A DNA stretch of 64,000 nt from Shewanella vesiculosa (GTDB lineage Bacteria; Pseudomonadota; Gammaproteobacteria; Enterobacterales; Shewanellaceae): NCBI RefSeq assembly GCF_021560015.1, contig NZ_CP073588.1, forward strand, positions 4,644,001-4,708,000. The letters are read 5' to 3'. The translations under genes were made by a program, and so were the position numbers. The notes beneath the pieces were generated by a model. That model searched no databases and had not been told where the DNA came from. It worked only from the letters and a program-made list of their open reading frames with translations. Below are positions 55,565 to 64,000 of the stretch, in pieces (the stretch's first letter is position 1; every line of letters begins with the position of its first letter).

Positions 55565-56008
55565 TTACTTCAATTTAGCGCGGATCATTGTACCAATGGC
55601 ACTCATATCTGCACGGCCTTGAACTTTAGATTTTAATGCTCCCATTACTTTACCCATATCCGCCATGGTTCCAGCACCAACCTCAATAATTGTTGCATCG
55701 ATAATCGCTGCAACTTCATCTTCGGTTAGCGGCGTAGGCAAGAAGTTTTCGATTACTCGAATTTCTTCTGCTTCTGCCTCTGCCAACTCCGGACGATTCG
55801 CTGCTTCATATTGAGCAATCGAATCGCGGCGTTGTTTAACCATCTTGGTTAATACAGCTATTGTCTGTTCATCAGTCAGTGTTTCGCGGGTATCCACTTC
55901 AATCTGTTTGATGGCAGAAAGAGCCATACGAATTGTTCCTAGGCGCACTTTTTCTTTAGCGCGCATAGCATCTTTCATTTGGTCTTTTAGCTGTTCGGTT
56001 AAGTTCAT
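55565..56008 (-). CDS. yqeY: GatB/YqeY domain protein
   Basis: This 147-residue protein with a helical YqeY fold related to the tail domain of GatB begins MNLTEQLKDQMKDAMRAKEKVRLGTIRMALSAIKQIEVD. It contains QRRDSIAQYEAANRPELAEAEAEEI and ends MGALKSKVQGRADMSAIGTMIRAKL. A role linked to tRNA or aminoacyl-tRNA is suspected but unproven for the family. It lies between rpsU (7 bp away) and dnaG, the usual arrangement in Shewanella and Vibrio. Confidence 0.88.
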   Translation of the reverse strand: MNLTEQLKDQMKDAMRAKEKVRLGTIRMALSAIKQIEVDTRETLTDEQTIAVLTKMVKQRRDSIAQYEAANRPELAEAEAEEIRVIENFLPTPLTEDEVAAIIDATIIEVGAGTMADMGKVMGALKSKVQGRADMSAIGTMIRAKLK

Positions 56009-56015
56009 AATGAGA

Positions 56016-56231
56016 TTAATATAAACGTACGCGACGTGCGTTTTCGCGAGAAAGCTTCTTAGCTAGACGCTTAACTGCAGCTGCTTTTGCACGCTTACGG
56101 GCAGTAGTTGGCTTCTCGTAAAATTCACGAGCACGCACGTCAGCTAGAATACCTGCTTTTTCACAAGAGCGCTTGAAACGACGAAGAGCTACGTCGAATG
56201 GTTCGTTTTCACGTACTTTAATAATTGGCAT
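56016..56231 (-). CDS. rpsU: 30S ribosomal protein S21
   Basis: This 71-residue basic ribosomal protein ([27 protein letters not shown] ... RRVRLY) is the exact length of E. coli S21, which assists initiation by helping the 30S subunit pair with mRNA. It has an exceptionally long ribosome-binding site, AAGGGGGTGAT, before its ATG. It is the first gene of the macromolecular synthesis operon; its promoter lies in the divergent region shared with tsaD. Confidence 0.95.
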   Translation of the reverse strand: MPIIKVRENEPFDVALRRFKRSCEKAGILADVRAREFYEKPTTARKRAKAAAVKRLAKKLSRENARRVRLY

Positions 56232-56690
56232 ACGCCATCACCCCCTTAGGTGTAGTTATGCTGGATGACTAAATCGACTAAACTTTTTTAGTGATTTAAC
56301 TCAAACCAAAGGCTATTTAAAATGGTGCGGAATTTTACACCGAGCGGTGACCATTTGTAAACCCCCTGACTTGATTTTCTCTTTAGGGAGCGGCTCATCG
56401 TGCTATTTTTTGATAGTGAATCAAAATGCGGTCATCTTGGATAACTGCGCCGCATCTGCCTTAGTCTCAGAGCAGTATGGTCTGCGTTAAATAAAGCGCA
56501 TCTTTATTAGCGAAATTATCGTCACCTAATGGTTAAATTGAGCATTAGGTTTGTATAAAACAAGCTTATAACTGGGATTTGTTAACCGAAACTCTTATTC
56601 ATCGTCCGTGTTATTTAATTCTGAAATATTGGAGTATTGACGCAGAGACGGGTAGAATTGGCTGCCTTATTTTAATGAAGACGAGAGATT
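56232..56690. promoter_or_regulatory. Divergent intergenic region rpsU / tsaD
   Basis: These 459 bases hold the promoters of the rpsU operon (leftward) and tsaD (rightward). No gene is present. I could not fix promoter boxes confidently. Confidence 0.5.
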
Positions 56691-57707
56691 ATGCGCGTTA
56701 TTGGTATTGAGACATCCTGCGATGAAACTGGGATAGCAGTCTATGATGATAAATTAGGCTTAATGTCACATGTGCTGTATAGCCAAGTTAAATTGCACGC
56801 CGACTATGGTGGTGTTGTGCCTGAGCTTGCCTCTCGTGATCATGTTCGTAAAATTGTGCCTTTAATCAAACAGGCCTTAGCGCAAGCTAATTCGAGCTTA
56901 AATGATATCGACGGCGTAGCGTACACTAAAGGTCCTGGCCTCATTGGTGCTTTACTTGTAGGAGCCTGTGTAGGGCGATCGTTAGCTTATGCTTGGAACA
57001 AACCTGCTGTTGGCGTACATCACATGGAAGGGCATTTACTGGCGCCTATGTTAGAAGATGATGCGCCAGAATTTCCTTTCATAGCCTTGCTAGTCTCTGG
57101 TGGTCATTCAATGTTGGTACAAGTTGAAGGCATTGGTCGTTATCAAGTGTTAGGTGAGTCTGTAGATGATGCGGCCGGTGAAGCTTTTGATAAAACAGCC
57201 AAGTTAATGGGATTAGATTATCCTGGCGGCCCTCGCTTAGCCAAGTTAGCTCAAAAAGGCTTATCAGTAGGCTATAAGTTTCCGCGCCCAATGACCGATA
57301 GACCTGGGTTAGATTTTAGTTTTTCAGGCTTAAAAACATTTACCGCAAACACGATTGCTAAAGAGCCTAACGATCCGCAGACTCGTGCCAATATTGCCCG
57401 TGCTTTTGAAGAAGCCGTTGTTGATACTTTAGCGATTAAATGTAAACGAGCTTTAAAGCAGACAGGTTATAAGCGATTAGTGATCGCTGGCGGTGTGAGT
57501 GCTAACACTCGTTTACGTGAATCATTAGCCGAAATGATGAATAATCTAGGTGGGCAGGTATATTATCCTCGCGGAGAGTTTTGTACTGATAATGGTGCCA
57601 TGATTGCTTATGCTGGATTACAGCGCTTACGTGCTGGACACACTGAAGGACTCGCGGTTAAAGGCCAACCAAGGTGGCCTTTGGATAGCTTACCTGCAGT
57701 CGATTAA
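56691..57707 (+). CDS. tsaD: tRNA N6-adenosine threonylcarbamoyltransferase
   Basis: This 338-residue ASKHA-fold enzyme, with TsaB and TsaE, transfers the threonylcarbamoyl group to A37 of ANN-decoding tRNAs. Metal-binding H111 and H115 lie in [27 protein letters not shown] is the N-terminal phosphate loop, and [11 protein letters not shown] and [12 protein letters not shown] are the conserved C-terminal motifs. GACGAGAG precedes ATG 56691. It is single, divergent from rpsU, the usual gammaproteobacterial location. Confidence 0.95.
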   Translation: MRVIGIETSCDETGIAVYDDKLGLMSHVLYSQVKLHADYGGVVPELASRDHVRKIVPLIKQALAQANSSLNDIDGVAYTKGPGLIGALLVGACVGRSLAYAWNKPAVGVHHMEGHLLAPMLEDDAPEFPFIALLVSGGHSMLVQVEGIGRYQVLGESVDDAAGEAFDKTAKLMGLDYPGGPRLAKLAQKGLSVGYKFPRPMTDRPGLDFSFSGLKTFTANTIAKEPNDPQTRANIARAFEEAVVDTLAIKCKRALKQTGYKRLVIAGGVSANTRLRESLAEMMNNLGGQVYYPRGEFCTDNGAMIAYAGLQRLRAGHTEGLAVKGQPRWPLDSLPAVD

Positions 57708-57766
57708 TCGATGAGTTTATGCGATTGGTAGCTTAGTTTAGTAAGTGATTCTACGATTGCTATTAA

Positions 57767-57800
57767 TGAAAACCTGATACTATTTAGTGTCGGGTTTTTT
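57767..57800 (+). terminator. Terminator of tsaD overlapping the plsY stop
   Basis: AACCTGATAC-TATTTA-GTGTCGGGTT pairs with two G-U pairs and is followed by TTTT. The plsY stop codon (57780-57782) lies in its loop. Confidence 0.75.
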
Positions 57801-58400
57801 AATGGATTTTTTTCGTGAGACTTTGCTTTCTTCACCGTGACGCAAACGGCCAATATTGTCTTTGTGACGAATTAAAATTAGCGTTGATAGCATAGCGACA
57901 GGAAGGATGAAGCGTTCATCTAACCACCAAGTGTAAAAAGGCGCTAAGGTGGCCGTTGCCATAGCGGCCACAGATGAATAGCGCGTTAACAGCACAAATA
58001 CAATCCAAGTCAGGATTAGGCAAAGGGCTAAATCTCCACCAATGGGAGCCATTGCACCAAAAGCGGTCGCGACACCTTTACCGCCTTTAAAACCAAAAAA
58101 GATTGGCAATATATGCCCTAAGCAGGCGCTGACAGCAATGAAGCCTAATGATGCCGCATCAAGTCCCATTTTATAGCCAAGGTAAGAGGGCGCGGCGCCT
58201 TTGAGCATATCAAAAAATAATACTAATACTGCCGAACTGACTCCACCGATGCGAAGCACATTAGTGGCCCCAGGATTGCCGGAACCGCTGGTTCTTGGAT
58301 CGGGTAAACCTCTTATTTTACAAACCAGTATGGCACTTGAGATCGAACCCGCTAGGTAGGCGGCAATGATCATCAACACGGTGACAGTAACGGCGTTCAA
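57780..58400 (-). CDS. plsY: Acyl-phosphate:glycerol-3-phosphate acyltransferase
   Basis: This 206-residue integral membrane enzyme with about five to seven helices acylates glycerol-3-phosphate at position 1, the first step of phospholipid synthesis. The three PlsY motifs are present: [41 protein letters not shown], and the C-terminal [15 protein letters not shown]. It is convergent with tsaD and divergent from folB, as in many gammaproteobacteria. Confidence 0.92.
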   Translation of the reverse strand: MNAVTVTVLMIIAAYLAGSISSAILVCKIRGLPDPRTSGSGNPGATNVLRIGGVSSAVLVLFFDMLKGAAPSYLGYKMGLDAASLGFIAVSACLGHILPIFFGFKGGKGVATAFGAMAPIGGDLALCLILTWIVFVLLTRYSSVAAMATATLAPFYTWWLDERFILPVAMLSTLILIRHKDNIGRLRHGEESKVSRKKSIKKPDTK

Positions 58401-58651
58401 ATTGGTTTCCTTACTCTTCTTAGGGTATCATCGCGCATTGATTTGTTGGGCAAGTGATTTTCAGTATCCTCTGAAGCCACCTTTGCGTTAACATTAACCA
58501 TTTCGTTGATATTAATTGCACAATAGCGCCTATCCTACTGCTTTAACTGATTAGGAAAAAGCTTAAATGTGGATTATTAAGCATATAATCGATAATTAAG
58601 TTTGATTAGGATGTTCTTGAAAGTTTTTATGTCGATTAAGGTAGGAATTAT

Positions 58652-59005
58652 ATGGATAAAGTACTCATCCGTCAGCTAGCGATAGAGACCATAATTGGTA
58701 TCTATGAGTGGGAAAAAAAGATCCATCAAACATTACTTATCGATTTAGATATGGCATGGGACAATCGTCTTGCCGCTGCTAGTGATAGTTACGAAAATGC
58801 TTTGTGTTATGAAACCGTATCGAATCGTTTAATCGCACTGATCACTGAAAATCCGATTGAGTTGATTGAAACTGTCGCTGAAATGATTGCCCATTGTTTG
58901 CAACAAGAGTTCAATGTGCCTTGGGTTAAAGTGGTCGTGATGAAGCCCGGGGCAATACCTCATGCGGTTTCTGTTGGTGTTGAGATTGAACGCGGTAACA
59001 TTTAA
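58652..59005 (+). CDS. folB: Dihydroneopterin aldolase
   Basis: This 117-residue folate-biosynthesis enzyme converts dihydroneopterin to 6-hydroxymethyl-dihydropterin. Family landmarks are IETIIGIYEWEKKIHQTLLIDL, the substrate-binding Glu in ENPIELIETVAEMIA, and the catalytic Lys in VVVMKPGAIPHAVSVGVEIER. AGGAAT precedes ATG 58652. folK follows after 38 bases, so successive steps are encoded together. Confidence 0.92.
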   Translation: MDKVLIRQLAIETIIGIYEWEKKIHQTLLIDLDMAWDNRLAAASDSYENALCYETVSNRLIALITENPIELIETVAEMIAHCLQQEFNVPWVKVVVMKPGAIPHAVSVGVEIERGNI

Positions 59006-59043
59006 GTGTTATTTTATTTTTTCGTTTAGCATTAGGTCAGTCA

Positions 59044-59556
59044 ATGGCACGTATTTACATTAGCTTAGGCACCAATATTTCTCCTGAGCAACATCTTAAA
59101 GCCGGTTTGGTTGATTTACAGCAATATTTTGGCCCATTACAATTATCACGCGTATATGAGAGTGAATCGGTTGGCTTCAAAGGCACTAATTTTTTAAACA
59201 TGGTTGCCGCTGCTGATACCGAATTATCGATTGCACAGGTTGTGGCAACGTTTAAGAAAATTGAGCAAGACAACGGCCGTATCAGAGGCGAGAAAAAATT
59301 TAGCCCTAGAAGCCTTGATATTGATTTGCTGCTCTATGACGATGTGATTTGTAACATTCCGGTAGAACTTCCCCGCGGCGAAATTTTGTTTAATGCCTTT
59401 GTTTTATGGCCTTTAGCTGAAATTGCCCCTGAGTTACCCCATCCGGTGACGCTACAGACCTATGGTGCGCTTTGGCAAGACTATGACAAGCAACGCCAGC
59501 AGTTATGGCCTATTACCTTCGAGTTCCCAGCCGAATTATTACCCGTTAAATATTAA
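59044..59556 (+). CDS. folK: 2-amino-4-hydroxy-6-hydroxymethyldihydropteridine diphosphokinase
   Basis: This 170-residue HPPK transfers pyrophosphate from ATP to the FolB product. It has the N-terminal YISLGTNISPEQHL, the FLNMVAA strand, the KKIEQDNGRIR...KFSPRSLDIDLLLYDD signature with the two metal-binding Asp, and LPHP near the C-terminus. It lies between folB and uppP in the same direction and probably on one transcript. Confidence 0.9.
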   Translation: MARIYISLGTNISPEQHLKAGLVDLQQYFGPLQLSRVYESESVGFKGTNFLNMVAAADTELSIAQVVATFKKIEQDNGRIRGEKKFSPRSLDIDLLLYDDVICNIPVELPRGEILFNAFVLWPLAEIAPELPHPVTLQTYGALWQDYDKQRQQLWPITFEFPAELLPVKY

Positions 59557-59594
59557 TTATTCATCAATAAGTTAATTTCTTACAAAGGAAAGAT

Positions 59595-60394
59595 ATGGAC
59601 ACGTTACAAGTTATTTTGCTGGCATTAATCCAAGGGCTGACTGAGTTTTTGCCGATTTCTAGCTCGGCACATTTAATTTTACCGTCGCAAATTTTAGGTT
59701 GGGCTGATCAAGGATTATCATTTGATGTTGCGGTAAATACTGGCTCTTTATTTGCGGTAGTGATTTATTTCCGTCATGAGATAGTGGCACTGGCTAAAGC
59801 TTGGTTTATCAGTTTAGTCGCTAAGCAACAAACGCAAGAAAGTAAACTCGCTTGGTGGATTATTTTAGCCACGATACCTGCGGTTATTGTTGGCTTTACC
59901 GCCAAAGATTTTATAGAAACCCATTTTCGAAATACCTTAGTCATCGCTATCACAACAATCGTGTTTGGTCTGTTGCTGTGGTTGGCCGATAGAATGTCAA
60001 AAGCGCAGTTAAACGAATTTCAAATGGGCTGGAAAAAGCGTTGCTTATTGGTTTAGCTCAGGCGATGGCATTAATCCCTGGGACCTCACGTTCAGGCGCT
60101 ACCATGACAGCTGCACTGATGTTAGGGCTGACCCGTGAAGCTGCTGCACGATTTTCATTTCTGATGTCTGTGCCGGTAAGTTTTGGTGCAGCGTTATTGG
60201 TGACCAAAGACTTAGTGACCAGCCCAGCGCCTATCGATTACCAAGCGCTTGGTTTAGGTATTGTTGTATCCTTTGTTGCGGCCTATTTATGTATTCATTT
60301 CTTTTTAAAGTTTATTAGCAAAATAGGCATGACACCGTTTGTATTATACCGACTGGTTCTTGGTGCGGTATTGCTTGGATTACTCTATCTTTAG
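59595..60394 (+). CDS. uppP: Undecaprenyl-diphosphatase, frameshifted in this sequence
   Basis: This membrane phosphatase recycles undecaprenyl pyrophosphate for cell-wall synthesis (BacA family). Conserved parts are [16 protein letters not shown] near the start and [18 protein letters not shown] after the break. The frame breaks at about 60033: TGGAAAAAGCGTTGC would need one extra A to read [22 protein letters not shown]. Restored, the protein has 266 residues, the normal length, with about seven helices. A homopolymer undercall is the simplest explanation; a true loss would leave the cell dependent on other UPP phosphatases. AAAGGAAAG precedes ATG 59595. Confidence 0.9.
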
Positions 60395-60483
60395 GGTAAG
60401 CATCTAAGCGACCTTTGTTTGCAAAACGGGTTGGTATCAACCCGTTTTGTTTTATGCTCTTTTAATTAACTATCAGTGTAATT

Positions 60484-61326
60484 ATGACGTTATCTTTATT
60501 ATGTCCAGTGTGTTCTGCTCCACTCATGCAACATCAAGCTTCATCGGGATTTTATTGCGACAATAAACATCATTTTGATAAGCATCCTAATGGCTATTGG
60601 CCACTACTGAGCAACACTAAGGCTAAGTCTAAGCCACAAGTGGAGTCTCGCCAGCAAATGCGCGGACGACATTTTTTATTAGAGTCAGGTTTGTTTGCAC
60701 CGCTAATTAAGCAACTCCAAACCGTGTTGTTGGATTTGTGTACCTCACGTGGCGAAACCCAATTACAGCATATCGATTACCAGTGTGCTGATGGCTTCTA
60801 TTTACGTCAGCTTGTTCCTGCTTTAGCTGAAGCAAATGTGTCATGTGAGCATTGGGGAATTACCGATGCTGAAAATGCTATTTTCGCAGCCGCTAAAGCT
60901 GAAACACCAGCTAATTTATTATTGTTAGCATTAAAAAAATTACCCTTTGAAGCGCAATCAATCGATATTGTCACAGTACTTGATTCACCTCTAAAAGGTA
61001 AAGAGTGCATTCGAATTTTAAAAGATGATGGACGTATTGTGCTTTTACAGCCGGGTGTTCGCCATTTATGGCAGATAAAACAACAAGTTTATCCCGACTT
61101 AGTTGAGAAGCCGCTTCAACTCAATTTACCCAACGATGTTGAAATTGAATCGCAGCAACAAGTTGTATTCGTTCAATCTGTTACTGGTGAGCAGGCATTA
61201 ACATTACTTGATATGTCGGTCTTTGGATGGCGTGCAAATGATCAGCTAAAACATCAAGTGAAATCGACTGCGATTGCCGATTTAGAGTTTAATTGGCAAA
61301 TTTTAGTCCTAAAAAAACGTCTATAA
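60484..61326 (+). CDS. rlmA: 23S rRNA (guanine-N1) methyltransferase, RlmA type
   Basis: This 280-residue protein has the RlmA N-terminal zinc finger (CPVCSAPL ... FYCDNKHHFD, first and second Cys/His pairs) and the linker NGYWPLLSNTKAKSKPQVESRQQMRGRHFLLESGLF. The methyltransferase half is unusual: the SAM motif I that normally reads GxGxG appears as IDYQCADGFYLRQL. IDIVTVLDSPLKGKECIRILKDDGRIVLLQPG represents the later strands. The family methylates G745 of 23S rRNA. Because motif I is degraded, activity should be considered unproven. Confidence 0.75.
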   Translation: MTLSLLCPVCSAPLMQHQASSGFYCDNKHHFDKHPNGYWPLLSNTKAKSKPQVESRQQMRGRHFLLESGLFAPLIKQLQTVLLDLCTSRGETQLQHIDYQCADGFYLRQLVPALAEANVSCEHWGITDAENAIFAAAKAETPANLLLLALKKLPFEAQSIDIVTVLDSPLKGKECIRILKDDGRIVLLQPGVRHLWQIKQQVYPDLVEKPLQLNLPNDVEIESQQQVVFVQSVTGEQALTLLDMSVFGWRANDQLKHQVKSTAIADLEFNWQILVLKKRL

Positions 61327-61540
61327 ATGGTCGAAAAGGTAACGAGCGAGAAGGCTGATAAGCGATAATGACAACAATGTGCTGAGAGCGTTAAAGGGCT
61401 AGGGCGCTTAGTGGTTAGGCGCTATAAGTGCTAATGCGAGGGTTTCGAAGAGATGGCTTTCAAAGGCTAAATGGTTGAAGGCGATATAGATTTAATCGTA
61501 AAAAATTTGCTGTCGAGAAGACGTAGGTGTTTATATTTTT

Positions 61541-61610
61541 CGCTTGATACCACTTGATACCGCTTGATACCGCTTGATACCGCTTGATACCGCTTGATAC
61601 CGCTTGATAC
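61541..61610. repeat. Seven tandem copies of a 10-bp unit
   Basis: CGCTTGATAC is repeated seven times head to tail (copy 2 reads CACTTGATAC), exactly one repeat per helical turn of about 10 bp. It sits between rlmA and the lipoprotein gene, outside any gene. The surrounding 61327-61540 holds nothing else that I can identify. Confidence 0.92.
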
Positions 61611-61636
61611 CTCATTTTAAATAAGCACAAATAATT

Positions 61637-61690
61637 AAGGCTTGATGTTGAAATACTGCAAAGTAGTGGAATCAACAATCAAGCCCTAAT
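61637..61690 (-). terminator. Probable terminator of the Lpp-type gene
   Basis: On the minus strand GGGCTTGATTGTTGA pairs with TCAACATCAAGCC across a ~20-base loop and is followed by TTAATTATTTG, a T-rich but interrupted tail. Confidence 0.6.
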
Positions 61691-61729
61691 AATCAACCTA
61701 TTAAATAAGCTAATTTTTAATAGCAGTTC

Positions 61730-61996
61730 TTACTTTTTGTAAGAAGAAGCCATGTTGTCTAAACGGTCATTAGCACGTTTAGCTTCGGCTTGTGCGTCCA
61801 TAGAAGCAGCTTTAGCGCCTTTAACATCGGCAGATAGCTTGCTTTGCTCAGACTTTAAAGAACCAACTTCTGCTGATAGTTGATCAACTTTGTTACCTAG
61901 GTTTGCTACGCTTTCTTCTAAAGCAGTAGTGTTAGCACAACCACCTAATAAAGCAGTCATCGCAACACCAGCAATCATCAGTACTTTCTTGTTCAT
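61730..61996 (-). CDS. lpp: Lpp-type murein lipoprotein
   Basis: This 88-residue lipoprotein has a signal peptide (NKKVLMIAGVAMTALLGGC, lipidated Cys about residue 20). The mature part is a continuous trimeric coiled coil with hydrophobic heptads (TTALEESVANLGNKVDQLSAEV ... ANDRLDNMASSYKK) and ends in Lys, as in Braun lipoprotein, whose C-terminal Lys is linked to peptidoglycan. I start at ATG 61996 because AGGGA lies upstream and the signal then begins correctly; the frame is open to 62053. Confidence 0.85.
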   Translation of the reverse strand: MNKKVLMIAGVAMTALLGGCANTTALEESVANLGNKVDQLSAEVGSLKSEQSKLSADVKGAKAASMDAQAEAKRANDRLDNMASSYKK

Positions 61997-62276
61997 GGGT
62001 AAATCCCTTAATATATAGGTTGTTAAATAGTGCAACGGCATGTGCCTTTGCAACGGCGTAATTATGTCACAGATTTTTTAATTTGCTATAGGCAAACTTA
62101 ACATTGTTTAATTAAAATAGCGAAATAAAAGAAAATTGCAAGCTGGCTGGGCAAAAAGCATCATTATTTATCGATTTTATATAAATCTTAGTGATTTATT
62201 GCTTATTCTCCGCTAAAAATTGCATTTTTCCGCTTTTTTACATAAAAACCTAAATAGGCGATTACTGATGTAACCA

Positions 62277-63509
62277 TTATTGTTCAATTCTTTGTTTTAT
62301 ATAACTATTAACTGTTTCTGAGCGCGTTAGTTGAAGTTGGCTTTTAATTTGCGATCCTTGGTAACCCGCGCTAATAATTGATTGCACATCTACGTTGCTG
62401 GCCAACTCATAGCAATGTTGTAAAAATTCAGCTTGCGGATAGCTTGCTTGTTCAAATCCAGTTCGTCCTCTTATGTCGCCATGACAACATAATAAAAGCT
62501 CTGTTAACCGTTGCGGTTTACGCCAGAAATCACCTTTATCAAACAGTTTAACGATGGTTTCAGCCCTCAGTTCAAAAGCATTATGAATATTTTGATGTTG
62601 ATCGCTGACCAATAAGGCTAAATCACGGTATTCATTAGGTACGCGTATTCGTTGGCAAAGTGCTTTAATGATGCTTAAGCCTTTTTGGCCGTGACCATGA
62701 TGTTTCGGCCACTCTTGTTTTGGGGTTAACCCCTTGCCCACATCATGTACTAATGCTGCAAAGCGGACCGCTTTATTACTGCTTAGTAGGCTGGTTTGCT
62801 CCAGAACCATCAGCGTATGGATGCCGGTGTCTATTTCTGGGTGCCACTTTGCTGGTTGGGGGACGCCAAATAACGCATCAATTTCTGGAAATAACACGGT
62901 TAATGCTTGGCATTGCTTTAAAACGGCGAAAAATATTTGCGGACTTTGGCTGCTTAATGCTTTATCACATTCCTGCCATACGCGTTCTGGCGTGAGGTGC
63001 TCTAATTCTCCACTATTGGCGATATCGGTCATTAACTGTAAGGTTTCAGCTGCAATGGTAAAACCTAAGTGATGAAATCGAGCCGCAAATCGCGCCACTC
63101 GCAATACACGCAAGGGATCTTCAATAAAGGCGTCGGATACATGGCGCAGTACTTTGGCGTGGATATCATCAATGCCATGGTAGGGATCATAGAGTTTACC
63201 TTCGCTATCTTGTGCAATGGCATTAATGGTTAAATCGCGGCGCAGTAAGTCATCAGCAAGAGTGACATCTTTATTAGCATCGCAGCTGAACCCTTGGTAA
63301 CCCTTACCTGTTTTACGCTCTGTTCTCGCCAGTGCATATTCTTGTTGAGTTTTTGGGTGTAAGAAAACCGGAAAGTCCTTTCCGACTTGCTGATAGCCTT
63401 GAGCCAACATTTCGTCAATACTGCTGCCAACGACCACATAGTCTTTGTCGACAACAGTTTGTTTAAGAAGTGTATCGCGCACGGCCCCGCCGACTAAATA
63501 AATCTTCAT
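62277..63509 (-). CDS. cca: Multifunctional CCA-adding tRNA nucleotidyltransferase
   Basis: This 410-residue enzyme builds or repairs the CCA end of tRNAs. The nucleotidyltransferase head has [12 protein letters not shown] and [12 protein letters not shown], and [12 protein letters not shown] is the ATP/CTP-binding region. The HD domain [16 protein letters not shown] in the C-terminal half marks the bifunctional gammaproteobacterial type with phosphatase/phosphodiesterase activity. I use ATG 63509; four codons upstream lies a TTG with no binding site. Confidence 0.92.
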   Translation of the reverse strand: MKIYLVGGAVRDTLLKQTVVDKDYVVVGSSIDEMLAQGYQQVGKDFPVFLHPKTQQEYALARTERKTGKGYQGFSCDANKDVTLADDLLRRDLTINAIAQDSEGKLYDPYHGIDDIHAKVLRHVSDAFIEDPLRVLRVARFAARFHHLGFTIAAETLQLMTDIANSGELEHLTPERVWQECDKALSSQSPQIFFAVLKQCQALTVLFPEIDALFGVPQPAKWHPEIDTGIHTLMVLEQTSLLSSNKAVRFAALVHDVGKGLTPKQEWPKHHGHGQKGLSIIKALCQRIRVPNEYRDLALLVSDQHQNIHNAFELRAETIVKLFDKGDFWRKPQRLTELLLCCHGDIRGRTGFEQASYPQAEFLQHCYELASNVDVQSIISAGYQGSQIKSQLQLTRSETVNSYIKQRIEQ

Positions 63510-63639
63510 GGCGTACCACAACGTGTAATAATAAGTTGCTTAAATCTTATCAGAGTTAGATTTTTACGGCTAACTTTTGACAAGCTGTTGCACAAGCATT
63601 AACGTGAGCCGTCAGTTTCAAATAAGGATTTTTGGTCGA

Positions 63640-64000
63640 ATGTATAAAGCCTTCTATGGATTAAACGATAATCCATTCTCAATTGCGCCTAACCCTCATT
63701 ATATGTTCTTGAGCGATCGTCATCGCGAAGCGCTGGCACACTTAACTTACGGGTTAGGTGAAACAGGTGGATTTGTATTGTTGACGGGGGAAGTTGGTAC
63801 CGGGAAAACTACCGTTTCACGTTGTTTATTACAACAAATACCGGAAAATACAGATACGGCATTTATTCTTAATCCATCACTTACCGAGTTAGAGCTTTTG
63901 GCGACATTGTGTGATGAGTTGGAAATTAAGTATGGCGAAAATCCGACCTTAAAACAGCTGACCGATCTCATCAGTACTTACTTACTCACTAATCATAAAA
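63640..64000 (+). CDS. ExeA/GspA-like AAA ATPase (partial, runs off the right edge)
   Basis: This is the first 120 codons of an ATPase: MYKAFYGLNDNPFSIAPNPHYMF, then RHREALAHLTYGL, and the Walker A motif LLTGEVGTGKTTVSR at about residues 48-62. This opening is characteristic of the ExeA/GspA and MshM family, which act with type II secretion or type IV pilus assembly at the inner membrane. AAGGA lies about ten bases before ATG 63640. The C-terminal half, which would tell ExeA (peptidoglycan-binding domain) from MshM, is outside the window. Confidence 0.85.
   Translation, partial: MYKAFYGLNDNPFSIAPNPHYMFLSDRHREALAHLTYGLGETGGFVLLTGEVGTGKTTVSRCLLQQIPENTDTAFILNPSLTELELLATLCDELEIKYGENPTLKQLTDLISTYLLTNHK

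Noticed and set aside
61541..61610. Possible CRISPR array
   Set aside because: Ten-bp head-to-tail units without spacers, and no cas genes in the window.

Overview
The window is chromosomal DNA of a gammaproteobacterium, most probably Shewanella. The basis is gene content and order: the rpsU-yqeY-dnaG-rpoD macromolecular-synthesis operon divergent from tsaD, then plsY, folB, folK, uppP, rlmA, an Lpp-type lipoprotein and cca; a large putrescine/GABA locus; a TorF-type porin; and VCR-like integron attC sites. Species cannot be named from sequence alone.

Layout. 1-2.2 kb: end of a cyclopropane-fatty-acid-synthase/DUF2878/chalcone-isomerase-like/DUF3833 operon. 2.2-4.1 kb: small proteins and a porin. 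4.1-9.2 kb: divergent amine-catabolism operons (bauA-like aminotransferase, mmsA, cupin; and puuC). 9.8-14.9 kb: a chemoreceptor, a sulfurtransferase, a ClpP-fold lipoprotein and a HAD phosphatase. 12.8-24.3 kb: a variable region with a dispersed ~300-bp repeat and an integrase-less integron cassette array (four cassettes, four attC sites). Two of the attC sites are each interrupted by a different insertion sequence. 24.3-39.1 kb: putrescine uptake and breakdown (puuB, puuR, puuD, puuA, spuC, potFGHI, a second puuB, gabD, gabT). 39.2-43.4 kb: a second chemoreceptor, rluA, a DUF599 protein and a frameshifted small gene. 43.6-47.8 kb: a large broken gene (GreA/B-like and PIN-like domains) beside a tRNA with a CAT anticodon. 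48.7-51.6 kb: a D-lactate-dehydrogenase-type flavo-iron-sulfur protein. 51.7-64 kb: conserved housekeeping genes.

How the genes work together. PotFGHI imports putrescine. PuuA, PuuB, PuuC and PuuD turn it into GABA through gamma-glutamyl intermediates, a SpuC-type transaminase offers a direct route, and GabT/GabD deliver succinate. BauA/MmsA would take beta-alanine-type amines through malonate semialdehyde to acetyl-CoA. PuuR is the probable regulator, and two chemoreceptors flank the locus. The integron/repeat region sits between puuC and puuB.

Quality warning. Several genes are broken by single-base changes in short homopolymers: rpoD, uppP, the IS1182-type transposase (twice), the PIN-domain gene (about twice) and a small gene at 43.0 kb. 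Because rpoD is essential and uppP is normally important, at least some of these are probably sequencing errors.
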